NCBI GenBank assembly: GCA_964236495.1
Contig: CAXSBR010000011.1
Location: 31,088-95,087, forward strand
Reading direction: 5' to 3'
DNA: 64,000 nt
Source: CAXSBR01 sp964236495
GTDB taxonomy: Bacteria; Actinomycetota; Actinomycetes; Mycobacteriales; Jatrophihabitantaceae
The translations under genes were made by a program, and so were the position numbers. Each line of letters starts with the position of its first letter. The stretch's first letter is position 1. Of this stretch, positions 14,885-24,029 are shown in pieces. The notes under the pieces were generated by a model that was given only the letters and a program-made list of their open reading frames with translations, made no database searches and had not been told where the DNA came from.

Positions 14885-17800
14885 GAGACGGCCGCCAGCA
14901 CCGCTGACGGAGCCGGCTCGAAATGCGCCAGCTGGATGGACTGCCGCGCCTCGCCCCGTCGGGCGAACACGCCTCGACCCGATGGCTGCGGAGCGGCGTA
15001 CACGCCCTGGACGAGCTGACCCTCGGCCCGGTCTCCGGACAGGATCACCCCGGTGGCGCCGGTGTCGCGGATCAGGGAGATCACCGGGTCCCACATGCCC
15101 CGGGATGCGCCGGCCACCGGCCGGCTCACCACCACGTGCAGGCCGATGTCGCGCGCCGAAGGCAGATACGGCGCGAAGGGCTCCAGTGGTGCCTGACCAG
15201 CAGCGGTGAGCACGTCGTAGTCGTCGACGAGCAGCACGATCTGCGGTCCCTCCCAACCCCGGTCGGTCAGCAGCGCCGCGGGGTCGATCACGTCGTCGGG
15301 CATCCGCTTTGCCAGCTCCGTACAGATGGCGGCGGTCAGACCGCCGGCCAACCGGCTGTTGGCGGCGTAACCGCCTACGTGCGGCCCGTCGGCGAACTCG
15401 GTCAACCCCCGCCGCGGGTCATAGACGGCCAGGACGAGCTCGTCGCTACTGTTGCGCTCGATCAGGCCACGGGCGATGCCGCGCAGCAACGACGTCTTGC
15501 CCGACTCACCGTCGCCCAGCACGATCAGGTGCGGATCCTTGCCGAACAGATTGATCAGCACCGGCGACAGCGTGGATTCTGCGACCCCGATCGGAACACC
15601 GTCGGGCTCCTCCACCGCGTCGGGCATCGACGGCGCTTCCACCAGGACCGGCAGCACCCGCACCGCCGGCACGCGCTGACCGCGCCAGGCCTGTGCGACG
15701 GCGCGCCCGAGCTCGGTGACGGCCTCGGTGCCGCTGCCGCCGTCCACCTGCCCGTCGACGCGCGCGAGTGCAGTCTGCGCCACCAGCGCGGCGTCGGTGA
15801 TGGCGCGCCCAGGAGTTGCCACGCTGATGGTTGCGGCCAGCTTGCGCGAGATCACGGAGTCGCCGGCGTCGTTGAGCCGCAACTCGATCTTGGTGCCGAA
15901 CGCCGGCTGCAACACCACCCTTAGGTCGTTCCAGCGCAGCACGCTGACCACCACGTGGATGCCGTAGCTGGGGCCACGGTTCAGCAGGTCGGCGAAGCGG
16001 TCGTCCAGCTCGTCGAAGTCGAGCTTGATGGCTCCGGCACCGTCGATCACCAGCACCACATCGGCCGTCGGGAGCTCGGGCAGTTCACCGGCCGCGTGCG
16101 CGGCGCGCATAGCGTCGAGAGAGTCGATGCTGTGTTCACGGAACACGTCCTCGCGCTCGGCGAGCATCGTCAGCAGCTCGTCGAGGGTGCGGCCCAGGCG
16201 TTCTCGATCGGTGCGCGCCGCCACGGAGCCGACATGCGGGAACTCTCGCAGCGGCGCCAGGCCGCCGCCGGCAAGGTCCATCGCGTAGACGGCCACCTGC
16301 TGCGGCGTATGGGTCAGCGCCAACCCGGCCACGAAGGTGCGCAGCCATGTCGTCTTGCCCGACTGCGGCCCGCCGATGACGGCGAGGTGGCCACCGGCGG
16401 CGGTCAGGTCGACCAGCCACGGATGCTTGCGCTGGCGCGCCGGGTCGTCGAGCTCCCCGACCGGAACGCGGAGCACCTGCGATGCCAGCGGCAGCTGCAG
16501 ACCACGGTCGGCAACCACGGTGGGCGCCCCGGCCACCTGGTCCAAAGTGATGGCGGCCGGCAGTGGCGGCAGCCACACCGTGCGGACCGGTTCGACGTCG
16601 GCGCCGTCGATGTGCTCGAGCAGGGCATCGAGCAGCGTCGTATCCAGGGTGCGCTCGGGCAGCGTGACGATGTCGCTCGACGGCGCCTGGGCGTCGTTGG
16701 CAGCGAGCACGCCGAAGTACGGCGGCATGCATAGCACTCGCCGCTCGGGTCCGCCGCCGGCCTTCTCGTCGAGAGAGCGAACCGCCGCACCGGAGACGTA
16801 GGCCGCGCGGAAGCGGGTGTAGATGCTGGTGTCGACCTTCAGGAAGCCGTAACCCGGCAGCGGCGGTAGCGAGTAGGCGTCGGGGGTGTCGAGCACGATC
16901 GACGATTCCGCCTCCGAGAACGTCCGCAGTCCCAAGCGGTAGGAAAGATAGGTGTCCAGGCCCTTCAACTTGCCCGATTCGATGCGCTGGCTGGACAGCA
17001 GCAGATGCACGCCGATCGACCGCCCGATCCGCCCGATCGTCAGGAACAGTTCGATGAAGTCTTCCTCGGCGGCGATGAGCTCACCGAACTCGTCTATGAC
17101 GATCACCAGGTGGGGCATTGCCGGCAGGGTGGCATCCGAGCGCCGCAGGTCGGCGTACTGGTCGATGTGGGCGAGGTTGCCGGCGTCCTTGAGCATCCGC
17201 TGCCGACGCACCACCTCGCCGTTGAGGCTGGCGTGAGCGCGACGGACCAGGCCGGGTTCGTCGGCAAGGTTGTCGATCAGGCCCGCGATGTGCGGCATGC
17301 CCTTGAACGGCGCGAACGCTGCTCCACCCTTGTAGTCGACCAGCACCATCGACACCTGCTCGGGCGGATGGGTGGCGGCCAGCGTGGCTACCAGCGTGCG
17401 CAGAACCTCGGACTTGCCCGAACCGGTGGCACCCACGCACAGACCGTGCGGGCCCATGCCCAGCTGGGCTGACTCCTTCAGGTCGAGCAGCAGCGGGTTG
17501 CCGGCGTCGTCGACGCCGATCGGTACCCGCAGGAAGTCACGTTCGGAACGCGCGGCCCATGCCTGCGCCAGGTCGAGATCGGCGATGTCGCCTATGCCCA
17601 GCAACGTCGCGGTGTCCACCGAACCGATCTGCGCCTGCTCCTCGATCGTCGACGTCGACAGCCGCAGGGGCGCCAACGCGCGCGCCAGACCCAGAACCAG
17701 CCCGGGCGGGGCGTCGTCGACTGATCCGGAGGACCGCACCGGGCGCAGCGGGTCGCGCAGGTCTTCCAGCACGGCGATGCCGTCGTCGTCCACCGTGATC

Positions 17801-18906
17801 CGCAACGCGACGTCACTGGGCTCCTGCAACCGGTCAGACACCAGGTGCAGCACCGTGATGCCCGCCGCGGCGGCGCTGAGGGTTGCATCGGGCAACGGCA
17901 GATGCTCAGCCACGGCACCGCGCGCGTCGGACAGGACCAGCAGCCGCTTGGCCAGCGCCGCAATGTCGCTGCCGCCCAAACCCCTGCGAGCCTCGGCGGC
18001 GACGTGCGCGCGGGCGGACAGATCCCCGTTGAGCAGCCGGCTCAACGTCGTCATGTCGGGTGCAACGCGGCGGGCACCGACGGGCCCGTCGCGCAGATCG
18101 TCGTCGATGATGTGCGGCAACCAGGTCAGAAAGTCCCACTCGGCCAAGGTCTCCCGACCGCAGACGAGGGCGAAGGCGACGTCATCAGGGGCGTGGAAGA
18201 CGGCAGCCTGCGCCATTAGCGCCCGGGCGACGCGCGCGGTCGCCTGCATCGGTCCGACGATCGAGACGTCGCCGGCGTTGTCGAGATCGGCCAGCAGCGG
18301 AAGCCCGGGCGTGGCGCGGTAGCGCTGAGCCAGCGCGGCAGCCTCGGACACCATGAACTCGTCGCTGGGCTGGGTCGGGCTGCCGTTGTCGGGCACCGCC
18401 ATCTCGCGCCACGACACGGTGCCGGTGCCCAGGCGCACCCGCAGGAAGTCCGAATCGGCGCGGCGGCGATCCCACAGCCGAGCCGGATCGCGAACAACTC
18501 CGGGCAGCGACGCCGGGTCCGGGTCGACGACGCGCGCCAGCTGACGGCTCTGCGTCTCCACGGCCAGCAGTTGCTCGGACAGCGTTTCGAGGTAGTCGAG
18601 GTAGCGCTCCCGGTGCAGGCGCCGGGTGCGGTTGCCCTGCGCCCGGTTGCCGAACGCCATCACCAGCCCACCGACGAGCGCGGCCACCATCACCAGCGCA
18701 CCGACTGCCACCATGATGGGATTGCGACGCAGCGTCACCATCATGGTCATCGACGACATCGCCCCGATCATCGGCAGCAGCGACTGCATCACCGGTCCTC
18801 CGGTGATGCTGTCGGGCAGCACCGGCGGCGCTCCCAACGTCGTGGGTGCTGGCGGCGGGGCCGGACGGACGCTACGCGCCGGGCGGTGCACCAACCGGGT
18901 TGTCAT
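14881..18906 (-). CDS. eccC: Type VII secretion ATPase EccC
   Basis: A 1341-residue FtsK/SpoIIIE-type motor that binds Esx substrates and powers export through the inner membrane. Two membrane segments lie at about residues 40-59 and 63-85, followed by a cytoplasmic stalk and three ATPase domains. Walker A motifs are GATGSGKS (492-499), GGPQSGKT (845-852) and GDGESGKT (1131-1138). Walker B of domain 1 is VIVIDEFGEL (DE at 605-606, intact); domain 2 has VLVIDGAGAI, where the catalytic Glu position is Gly; domain 3 has LLVDDYD. This matches the known pattern in which domain 1 is the true motor and domains 2 and 3 bind nucleotide and substrate. It is a single fused protein, not split Ca/Cb. It sits between the EspI-like gene and the 115-residue protein in one minus-strand operon. 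Confidence 0.95.
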   Translation of the reverse strand: MTTRLVHRPARSVRPAPPPAPTTLGAPPVLPDSITGGPVMQSLLPMIGAMSSMTMMVTLRRNPIMVAVGALVMVAALVGGLVMAFGNRAQGNRTRRLHRERYLDYLETLSEQLLAVETQSRQLARVVDPDPASLPGVVRDPARLWDRRRADSDFLRVRLGTGTVSWREMAVPDNGSPTQPSDEFMVSEAAALAQRYRATPGLPLLADLDNAGDVSIVGPMQATARVARALMAQAAVFHAPDDVAFALVCGRETLAEWDFLTWLPHIIDDDLRDGPVGARRVAPDMTTLSRLLNGDLSARAHVAAEARRGLGGSDIAALAKRLLVLSDARGAVAEHLPLPDATLSAAAAGITVLHLVSDRLQEPSDVALRITVDDDGIAVLEDLRDPLRPVRSSGSVDDAPPGLVLGLARALAPLRLSTSTIEEQAQIGSVDTATLLGIGDIADLDLAQAWAARSERDFLRVPIGVDDAGNPLLLDLKESAQLGMGPHGLCVGATGSGKSEVLRTLVATLAATHPPEQVSMVLVDYKGGAAFAPFKGMPHIAGLIDNLADEPGLVRRAHASLNGEVVRRQRMLKDAGNLAHIDQYADLRRSDATLPAMPHLVIVIDEFGELIAAEEDFIELFLTIGRIGRSIGVHLLLSSQRIESGKLKGLDTYLSYRLGLRTFSEAESSIVLDTPDAYSLPPLPGYGFLKVDTSIYTRFRAAYVSGAAVRSLDEKAGGGPERRVLCMPPYFGVLAANDAQAPSSDIVTLPERTLDTTLLDALLEHIDGADVEPVRTVWLPPLPAAITLDQVAGAPTVVADRGLQLPLASQVLRVPVGELDDPARQRKHPWLVDLTAAGGHLAVIGGPQSGKTTWLRTFVAGLALTHTPQQVAVYAMDLAGGGLAPLREFPHVGSVAARTDRERLGRTLDELLTMLAEREDVFREHSIDSLDAMRAAHAAGELPELPTADVVLVIDGAGAIKLDFDELDDRFADLLNRGPSYGIHVVVSVLRWNDLRVVLQPAFGTKIELRLNDAGDSVISRKLAATISVATPGRAITDAALVAQTALARVDGQVDGGSGTEAVTELGRAVAQAWRGQRVPAVRVLPVLVEAPSMPDAVEEPDGVPIGVAESTLSPVLINLFGKDPHLIVLGDGESGKTSLLRGIARGLIERNSSDELVLAVYDPRRGLTEFADGPHVGGYAANSRLAGGLTAAICTELAKRMPDDVIDPAALLTDRGWEGPQIVLLVDDYDVLTAAGQAPLEPFAPYLPSARDIGLHVVVSRPVAGASRGMWDPVISLIRDTGATGVILSGDRAEGQLVQGVYAAPQPSGRGVFARRGEARQSIQLAHFEPAPSAVLAAVS

Positions 18907-18919
18907 AACGAATAACCTT

Positions 18920-20236
18920 TCATGCCGGAACCGTCGCGGTCGTGCCGAGCGAGGTCGTCACCGGCATCGCAGTGCCCAGCACGTCGGCAGCCATGCGCAT
19001 CGCGGCCAGGTGCGTCGCGGGGCTCAGGCTCTTGGGGCGGGACGGAAATCCGACCGTCAATTCGGGATCGTGGGCCAGCGTGACAATGGGAATGCCCTGC
19101 TGACTACGTAACGTGCCGCGCCGCCACTGCGGGCGTCCGACGACCGGTTCGGTGTGGTTGACCACGACGATGGTGCGTCCGGCCCATGGCGTGCCCATGG
19201 TGTCGCGCAGTTCCATCAGCCGGGTGGTCACCCAGTCGAAGCCGGACTGGGTTGCCGAGGTGACCAGACACAGCGCGTGCGCCCGGTTGAGGACGAGGTC
19301 GGCGGTCTCCGGTTGCGGTGTGGCACTCAGATCGGTCACGGAGATGTCGAAGTAGCGGATGAACGGGTTGACGGCATTGACGTAGGTGCCGACGGCCGGA
19401 GCGTTCCGGCCGTAGGTCGGCCCGGCGTGGTCGGCCGGGATCAGCCACATGTCCTTGCCCAACGGCGTCAGCTGCCCGGCAAAATCGTCGCGCGCCGATA
19501 TTCGGGCTGGGCGCGTGGCCAGCTCATCGATCGTGCGCACCGGGCTCGCTCCGAAGATGTGGTGAAGCGACGGGCGGAACGTGCCGGCCGCAGCGTCGAC
19601 CAACAGCACCGGGTCCAGCCGCCGGGTTGCCAACGCCGTGGCCAGCAGGGCCGCGACCGTCGTCGAGCCCTGCGCCGGTGAGGCTGCCATCACTGCCACC
19701 CGCCGCGACGACGTGACCGCCGCGGTCAGCTGGCGGTGCAGCTCGACGTACTCGCGCAACTCGCGACTGGCATTGATCCCGGCAACGTCGCGGATCGTGC
19801 GGCCCAACCGGCGCCCCACGCTGTAACTCGCCGATCTCGGCGGTTGCCGGATTCCGAGTTCAGGGGTCGCGGGCTCAGCTGGCGCAGCGGCGGAGGGCGC
19901 CGGCGGGGTCGACTCGGAGCGGACGACATCGTCGTTCACTGTGTCAAGCGGACGGGCGAAGTCGATCGGCGCCACGGAATGCATGGGTGTCGAAGACGGC
20001 GCAGGTGCCGTCGGCGGCGCCACACCCATCTCAGGCTCGTCGGGCACCGGCGCGGCAGAAGTGGCCTCGGAGGTGGATCCTTCCTCGGGGTGTGCGTGCC
20101 GGCCGCCCGATGGGGCGGGGGCACCGCTGAGTTCACCGACGACCTGGGCGTTCCAGCCGGTTCCGCCGCGTTCTGCCGCGCCGATCTGGCCGGAGTCAGC
20201 CACGCCGCGTTCTGCCCGAGTTTCGTCTGGGTTCAT
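18920..20236 (-). CDS. EspI/MinD-like protein of the type VII secretion locus, degenerate P-loop
   Basis: A 438-residue protein: a disordered Pro/Ala-rich N-terminal half (residues 1-130) then a MinD/ParA-like SIMIBI domain (about 175-415), the layout of EspI (Rv3876) in ESX-1. Supporting segments are the helix REYVELHRQLTAAV, the strand VAVMAASPAQGSTT, VLLVDAAAG, DISVTDLSA and the late strand TIVVVNHTEPV. The P-loop reads AASPAQGSTTVA (residues 184-195): the lysine of xGKTT is Ser191, and there is no KGG signature lysine, so ATP hydrolysis may be lost. EspI-like proteins are thought to regulate ESX activity according to ATP level or to bind EccC; this one lies between eccC and eccD. It could alternatively act purely as a scaffold. 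Confidence 0.8.
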   Translation of the reverse strand: MNPDETRAERGVADSGQIGAAERGGTGWNAQVVGELSGAPAPSGGRHAHPEEGSTSEATSAAPVPDEPEMGVAPPTAPAPSSTPMHSVAPIDFARPLDTVNDDVVRSESTPPAPSAAAPAEPATPELGIRQPPRSASYSVGRRLGRTIRDVAGINASRELREYVELHRQLTAAVTSSRRVAVMAASPAQGSTTVAALLATALATRRLDPVLLVDAAAGTFRPSLHHIFGASPVRTIDELATRPARISARDDFAGQLTPLGKDMWLIPADHAGPTYGRNAPAVGTYVNAVNPFIRYFDISVTDLSATPQPETADLVLNRAHALCLVTSATQSGFDWVTTRLMELRDTMGTPWAGRTIVVVNHTEPVVGRPQWRRGTLRSQQGIPIVTLAHDPELTVGFPSRPKSLSPATHLAAMRMAADVLGTAMPVTTSLGTTATVPA

Positions 20237-20252
20237 TTCCGTGGGCGTCGTC

Positions 20253-21605
20253 TCAGAAGGTGTGGAGCAAGCGGCCGTACACGCCGAAGATGCCGACGAG
20301 CAGGGGAATCAGCGACAAAACGGCGAGAGCCTCGGCACGGTCGGCCAGTCCTCGCATCCGGGCGCGGATGTGAGCCGGCGGGTCGAACGCCATCGAGGCA
20401 ATGATCAGCACCGCGAGCACCGCAGTAGAGCCGAGTGCGAGCGCGAGCCGATTACCGTTGTCCAGCCATTCGAACTCCAGCATCGCGACGATGGCGGCGG
20501 CAGCAGCCAGGCTCGCCACGACCTCGACCGTCAGCGGCAGAACCCGAGCCCGCAGGACGACTACCAGCCCGCCGGCACCGGCGAGCCCCAACGCCCACGC
20601 CTTGTCACTCGCGGCAAGTGCTGCGCCGGCGATGCCGAAGGCGCCGGCCACCGCGATCGAACTCCACACCAGACCGGTGTGCGCCATCAACAGCGACGAT
20701 TCCAGCGCCCGCCGCGGGACCTGGTCACCGGCCAGGCGTCGGTCGTCCAAGGACGCGAGCCCAGAGAAGTTCAGCGCCCAGCGGGGCAGCAGGCCGAGCA
20801 CCACGACCGAGACAACGGCGACGATCGCGTCGGCCTCGTAGGAGTGCAACGGCGAGTGCCGCAACACGACCCACAGCGCCGCGAAGGCCAGCCCGACGAC
20901 GGCGCCGAGCCCTGGCCCGCGGCGGCGGGTGATGAGCCCTACCAGACCGACCCCGGCCCAGCCGGCGGCCAGCAGTGCACCGATTCGATCGACGGTGGTC
21001 CACCGGTGGGCATCCGAGCCGACGACGGCCAGCCCGGCGGCGAGCACCGAGCCGCACGCGATCCAGGCCACCCCGACCCAGCGCAGCCGGAGTAGGCCCG
21101 CGGTCAGACCCAGCACCCAGCACACCGCAGCGGCGATGACCAGCCGCACAAAAGCACGCCCAGCCGACTCACCGATCACCAGTTCGGCCGCACCTAGGGC
21201 CGCCACCGCCGCGGCCAGCGTGGCAGTGGTTGCCATCCGCGCCGATCGGGTCCACCGGCCCGGGTGGCGTTCCAGGTCGCTGGCGGTCTCCTCGGTGACG
21301 TCGTTGACCACAGGGGGCGGAGGGATCTCGTCCTCGGTGACCACCCGCAGTACGGCGCCGTCGACCACTCCGGCCTCGTGCAGCGTCAAGTCGGGCGAGA
21401 GCAGGTTGCCCGCCGCCGTGGCCACCGCGATGCGACGCGGCGGGCCCCCGAAGCCCTCGTCGAGGATGGCCAGAATCTCGGGCAGCAGGGCGCCCACCGG
21501 CTCTGCGGAGGGCAGCACCAGGTCGGCGCGGCGGCGTTCACCGATCAATGTCACCCGGCTGTAGCCGACGGGGTCGCCGAGATCGGCCCCTGCGACGGTG
21601 GTCAT
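20253..21605 (-). CDS. eccD: Type VII secretion membrane protein EccD
   Basis: A 450-residue integral membrane protein. An N-terminal ubiquitin-like (YukD) domain, about residues 15-95 (YSRVTLIGERRRADLVLP, with LTLHEAGVVDGAVLRV), is followed by about eleven hydrophobic segments from residue 125 to the end, the standard EccD plan; EccD dimers form the central membrane vestibule of the translocon. Typical EccD is 450-510 residues. The start (ATG 21605) overlaps the stop of the preceding small membrane protein by 4 bases. Downstream, the EspI-like gene starts 16 bases after its stop. Confidence 0.93.
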   Translation of the reverse strand: MTTVAGADLGDPVGYSRVTLIGERRRADLVLPSAEPVGALLPEILAILDEGFGGPPRRIAVATAAGNLLSPDLTLHEAGVVDGAVLRVVTEDEIPPPPVVNDVTEETASDLERHPGRWTRSARMATTATLAAAVAALGAAELVIGESAGRAFVRLVIAAAVCWVLGLTAGLLRLRWVGVAWIACGSVLAAGLAVVGSDAHRWTTVDRIGALLAAGWAGVGLVGLITRRRGPGLGAVVGLAFAALWVVLRHSPLHSYEADAIVAVVSVVVLGLLPRWALNFSGLASLDDRRLAGDQVPRRALESSLLMAHTGLVWSSIAVAGAFGIAGAALAASDKAWALGLAGAGGLVVVLRARVLPLTVEVVASLAAAAAIVAMLEFEWLDNGNRLALALGSTAVLAVLIIASMAFDPPAHIRARMRGLADRAEALAVLSLIPLLVGIFGVYGRLLHTF

Positions 21606-21874
21606 TGCTGTGTGGCTGACGTCGAGGTCTGCACAATGCTCGCCGGCGCCGCTGGAAGTGAGTTGGTGACGTCGTGGATGTGGGCCTTGACGAAGGAGAT
21701 CCCAGCGCAGACCGCGCAGGCGATCGCGGCGAGCACGAGGCTGATCATCAGTCGGCGCATAGTGTCGGCCGTGGTGCGGCGGGTGCGCAGCGAACCGTAG
21801 AGAAACGCCTCCCGCAGTCGGCGGCGCCGAACGCGCACCGACTCCAACAGGGCGGCATCGGTGTCACGCGCCAT
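21602..21874 (-). CDS. Small single-pass membrane protein in the type VII locus
   Basis: A 90-residue protein with an Arg-rich N-terminus (SVRVRRRRLREAFLYGSLRTRRTT), one membrane segment at about 42-62 (LMISLVLAAIACAVCAGISFV) and a short outer tail. Its layout recalls the start of EccB (basic cytoplasmic helix plus one membrane span), but the large periplasmic repeat domain of EccB is missing. It overlaps eccD by 4 bases and the preceding gene by 11, so it is a conserved-looking operon member. It could be a minimal replacement for the EccB or EccE anchor, or an unrelated accessory; similarity to EccB is only architectural. Confidence 0.7.
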   Translation of the reverse strand: MARDTDAALLESVRVRRRRLREAFLYGSLRTRRTTADTMRRLMISLVLAAIACAVCAGISFVKAHIHDVTNSLPAAPASIVQTSTSATQQ

Positions 21875-23108
21875 GCCCGTCTCCTTTCTCTGCGGCGAAC
21901 GTCGCCGGTTGCGGAACGCGGCGACCCAGCGAGGCCGCCGAGGTCGAAGCCGGCAGGGTCGAAGGAGGACGAGGCGATATCGGAGCGGCCGGCAACGGTG
22001 GGGCCGTACTGGCCGCCGGCCCGTCGGGCGTCAGCTGCTCGTCGAAACCTGGTGCGACCGCGCGCAGCCGTTGCGGGCCGAGTTCGTCCACCAGATACGA
22101 CAGCTGCTTCCATCCGTCGGCGCCGTCGCGGCCCAGTTCTACCAGCAGGCCGGGCACCCGCGGACGTCCGACCTCGACAGCCCGAGGCATGCCCGGGCGC
22201 AGAAACCGCTCGCGTCCCAGCGCTTTGACCGCCCGAGGGCCCACGACGATCGCCAACGCGATGGGTAGGGCGCGCACCCGAGCCGGCTCGGTGAGGTCGG
22301 CTCGGCCCGGGCGAAGCCGCGCGATGGCATAGCCGATGATCTCCTGGGCTGCCGCAGTCCTCAGCGCGGAACGCACGGCGGTGGCCACGTCCTCGATCGG
22401 GCGGGTGAGCGGCCCGACATTGATCAGACAGTCGACTACCTCCTCCACACCGCGTTCGGTGCGGCTGGCCACGGTGCTGGCGATCATGGAGGCGTGCGCG
22501 CCGACGGCGAGCAGCCGGGTGTCGCCGGGCATTCTCCGGCGCGCTACGGCCGTCAACGCGTCGCGGTTCCACGGCTCGGATATGGCCTCGTGCAAACCCC
22601 AGCCGGCCGGGCGGCTGCCCGTCAGTTCCCGACACAGCACCTCGAGCACCCCGCCCAGGCGGGTATGGGCCGACGCCCGGTGCTCGACGGATGCAGAGAT
22701 CACGACCTGCCAGGCCTCGGGCGCGAGTGGAACGTCGAATGCATCGGCGCGCACCGACTCGTAGAAGAACTGGCCGCCGTCGAAGGTGAGGCAGTAGCCC
22801 CGCAGGCCGTCGTAGTACTGGCCCGACTCGGTCCGCACGGCCCAGAACAGCAGTCCTTCGCTGGCCAGCATGCGTAGCGGCAGTGTCAATCGGGTGTCGG
22901 GCGGGGTGATGAGCGTCAGCACCACGCCGCCGTCGCGCGCCCGGGCGATGACGTCGCTGATGCTGGCGCTCAGGCCCAGCACCGGCGCCTGCTCGATGAG
23001 GATGGCCCGGTGTTCGGTAAGCACGTCGATCGTCGGGTGGGCCCCGGGCTGTCCGAGCGGTAAAGACGCCGCCGCTTCGGCGCGCTGCAGTGGGGGCGAC
23101 GGCGACAT
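21864..23108 (-). CDS. Type VII secretion-associated protein (DUF6177-like)
   Basis: A 414-residue soluble protein at the head of the minus-strand secretion operon. It has no signal peptide or membrane segment; residues 20-250 form an alpha/beta domain (TEHRAILIEQAPVLGLS, ARDGGVVLTLITPPDTRL, then WQVVISASVEH), a second alpha/beta half follows (ALPIALAIVVGPRAV), and the last 60 residues are Pro/Ala-rich. From memory it resembles proteins in Streptomyces and Frankia ESX-like loci assigned to DUF6177; I could not check this. Alternative starts exist at 23126 and 23147; ATG 23108 (MSPSPPLQ) is preceded by a purine-rich GAGGG about 14 bases away. Role unknown, plausibly cytoplasmic. Confidence 0.65.
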   Translation of the reverse strand: MSPSPPLQRAEAAASLPLGQPGAHPTIDVLTEHRAILIEQAPVLGLSASISDVIARARDGGVVLTLITPPDTRLTLPLRMLASEGLLFWAVRTESGQYYDGLRGYCLTFDGGQFFYESVRADAFDVPLAPEAWQVVISASVEHRASAHTRLGGVLEVLCRELTGSRPAGWGLHEAISEPWNRDALTAVARRRMPGDTRLLAVGAHASMIASTVASRTERGVEEVVDCLINVGPLTRPIEDVATAVRSALRTAAAQEIIGYAIARLRPGRADLTEPARVRALPIALAIVVGPRAVKALGRERFLRPGMPRAVEVGRPRVPGLLVELGRDGADGWKQLSYLVDELGPQRLRAVAPGFDEQLTPDGPAASTAPPLPAAPISPRPPSTLPASTSAASLGRRVPQPATFAAEKGDGHGA

Positions 23109-23272
23109 GTCCCTATTGTCCCTCATCCGCGCAGCGAAGTTGACCATGAGTCTCCCAGCTCACCCTCTTAACCCATTCTCAGCTTCAGCGCATCGGCCGG
23201 CCCGGTGCGCCGGGTAGAACTAGCCCAGCGGCGCAACCTTGCGCGCCGGCCGAGCCGAAAGGATCGATAATC

Positions 23273-23608
23273 ATGAAATTTGATATGGGCGCGGACACCC
23301 TGTCGACGTTGGTATCGCAGACTCAGGGACAGAACCAAGACCTGGGCAGCCTGGTGAAGTCTCTTGCCGTCGCAGCCGAACCGCTGGAGGGCAAGTTCAA
23401 CGGCCCCGGCAAGGCGGCGTTCGACCAGTTCAAGACGCAGACCGATGCGGTGGCCAACTCGCTCAACTCGGCGCTGGCGAGCATCCTGGGCGGCCAGGCG
23501 GGCATGGACAAGAGCTTCACCCAGGGCCAGACCGACTTCAGCGACAACGCGAAGTCCGCCATGGGTTCGGCCGACTTCAACGCCGCCAGCTTCGGCAAGC
23601 AGTCCTGA
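23273..23608 (+). CDS. WXG100-like (Esx) secreted protein 1
   Basis: A 111-residue, all-helical protein of ESAT-6/CFP-10 size. Two predicted helices flank a turn at residues 41-49 where FNGPG replaces the WxG motif, followed by KAAFDQFK; such FNG variants occur in actinobacterial Esx families. There is no Cys or signal peptide. An AAAGGA ribosome-binding site lies about 9 bases before the ATG, and the 164-base gap upstream holds the divergent promoters of the two arms of the locus. A second small helical protein follows 35 bases later, giving the usual Esx pair, which would leave the cell as a heterodimer through EccC/EccD. Confidence 0.82.
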   Translation: MKFDMGADTLSTLVSQTQGQNQDLGSLVKSLAVAAEPLEGKFNGPGKAAFDQFKTQTDAVANSLNSALASILGGQAGMDKSFTQGQTDFSDNAKSAMGSADFNAASFGKQS

Positions 23609-23643
23609 CCTCGTCCGTTCTACCAACTTGAAAGGTTCTCCAC

Positions 23644-23955
23644 ATGAGCGCCAATGCAGATCGCAACAGCTTCGACACCTCTGCGTCCTCGGACACGCAG
23701 GGCAATCTGGCCACGGTGGTCTCCCACCTGGAGTCGGTCCTCAACACCCGCGACGCGCAGGTGAAGGCCGCGATGGCCAACTTCAAGGCCGACGGCGTAG
23801 ACGCCGAGTACCACGCCAAGGAGATGCAGTGGAAGTCCGCGGCACACGAGGTGCGCCAGATCATCGCTCTGGTGAAGACGCTGATGGGCAAGAACGACTC
23901 GAGCGCGACGGCCGCGCAGTCCAAGGCCAAGTCGGCCGTCGCCGGCATGGTCTGA
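23644..23955 (+). CDS. WXG100-like (Esx) secreted protein 2
   Basis: A 103-residue helical protein, probable dimer partner of the preceding Esx protein. The turn region reads ANFKADGVDAEYHAKEMQW (residues 44-62), without a canonical WxG; a possible YxxxD/E-like export signal is not obvious at the C-terminus. Relatives are often annotated as 'pore-forming ESAT-6 family protein'. A good AAAGG ribosome-binding site precedes the ATG. The ordered set Esx-Esx-DUF6507-effector suggests they are cotranscribed. Confidence 0.75.
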   Translation: MSANADRNSFDTSASSDTQGNLATVVSHLESVLNTRDAQVKAAMANFKADGVDAEYHAKEMQWKSAAHEVRQIIALVKTLMGKNDSSATAAQSKAKSAVAGMV

Positions 23956-24029
23956 GCGCCCACAGGCAGCACGTCGGTGGCCGCCGGGCTTTTGCATGCC
24001 CGGAGCATTTCTAGAGAGGGTGGGGCGCA

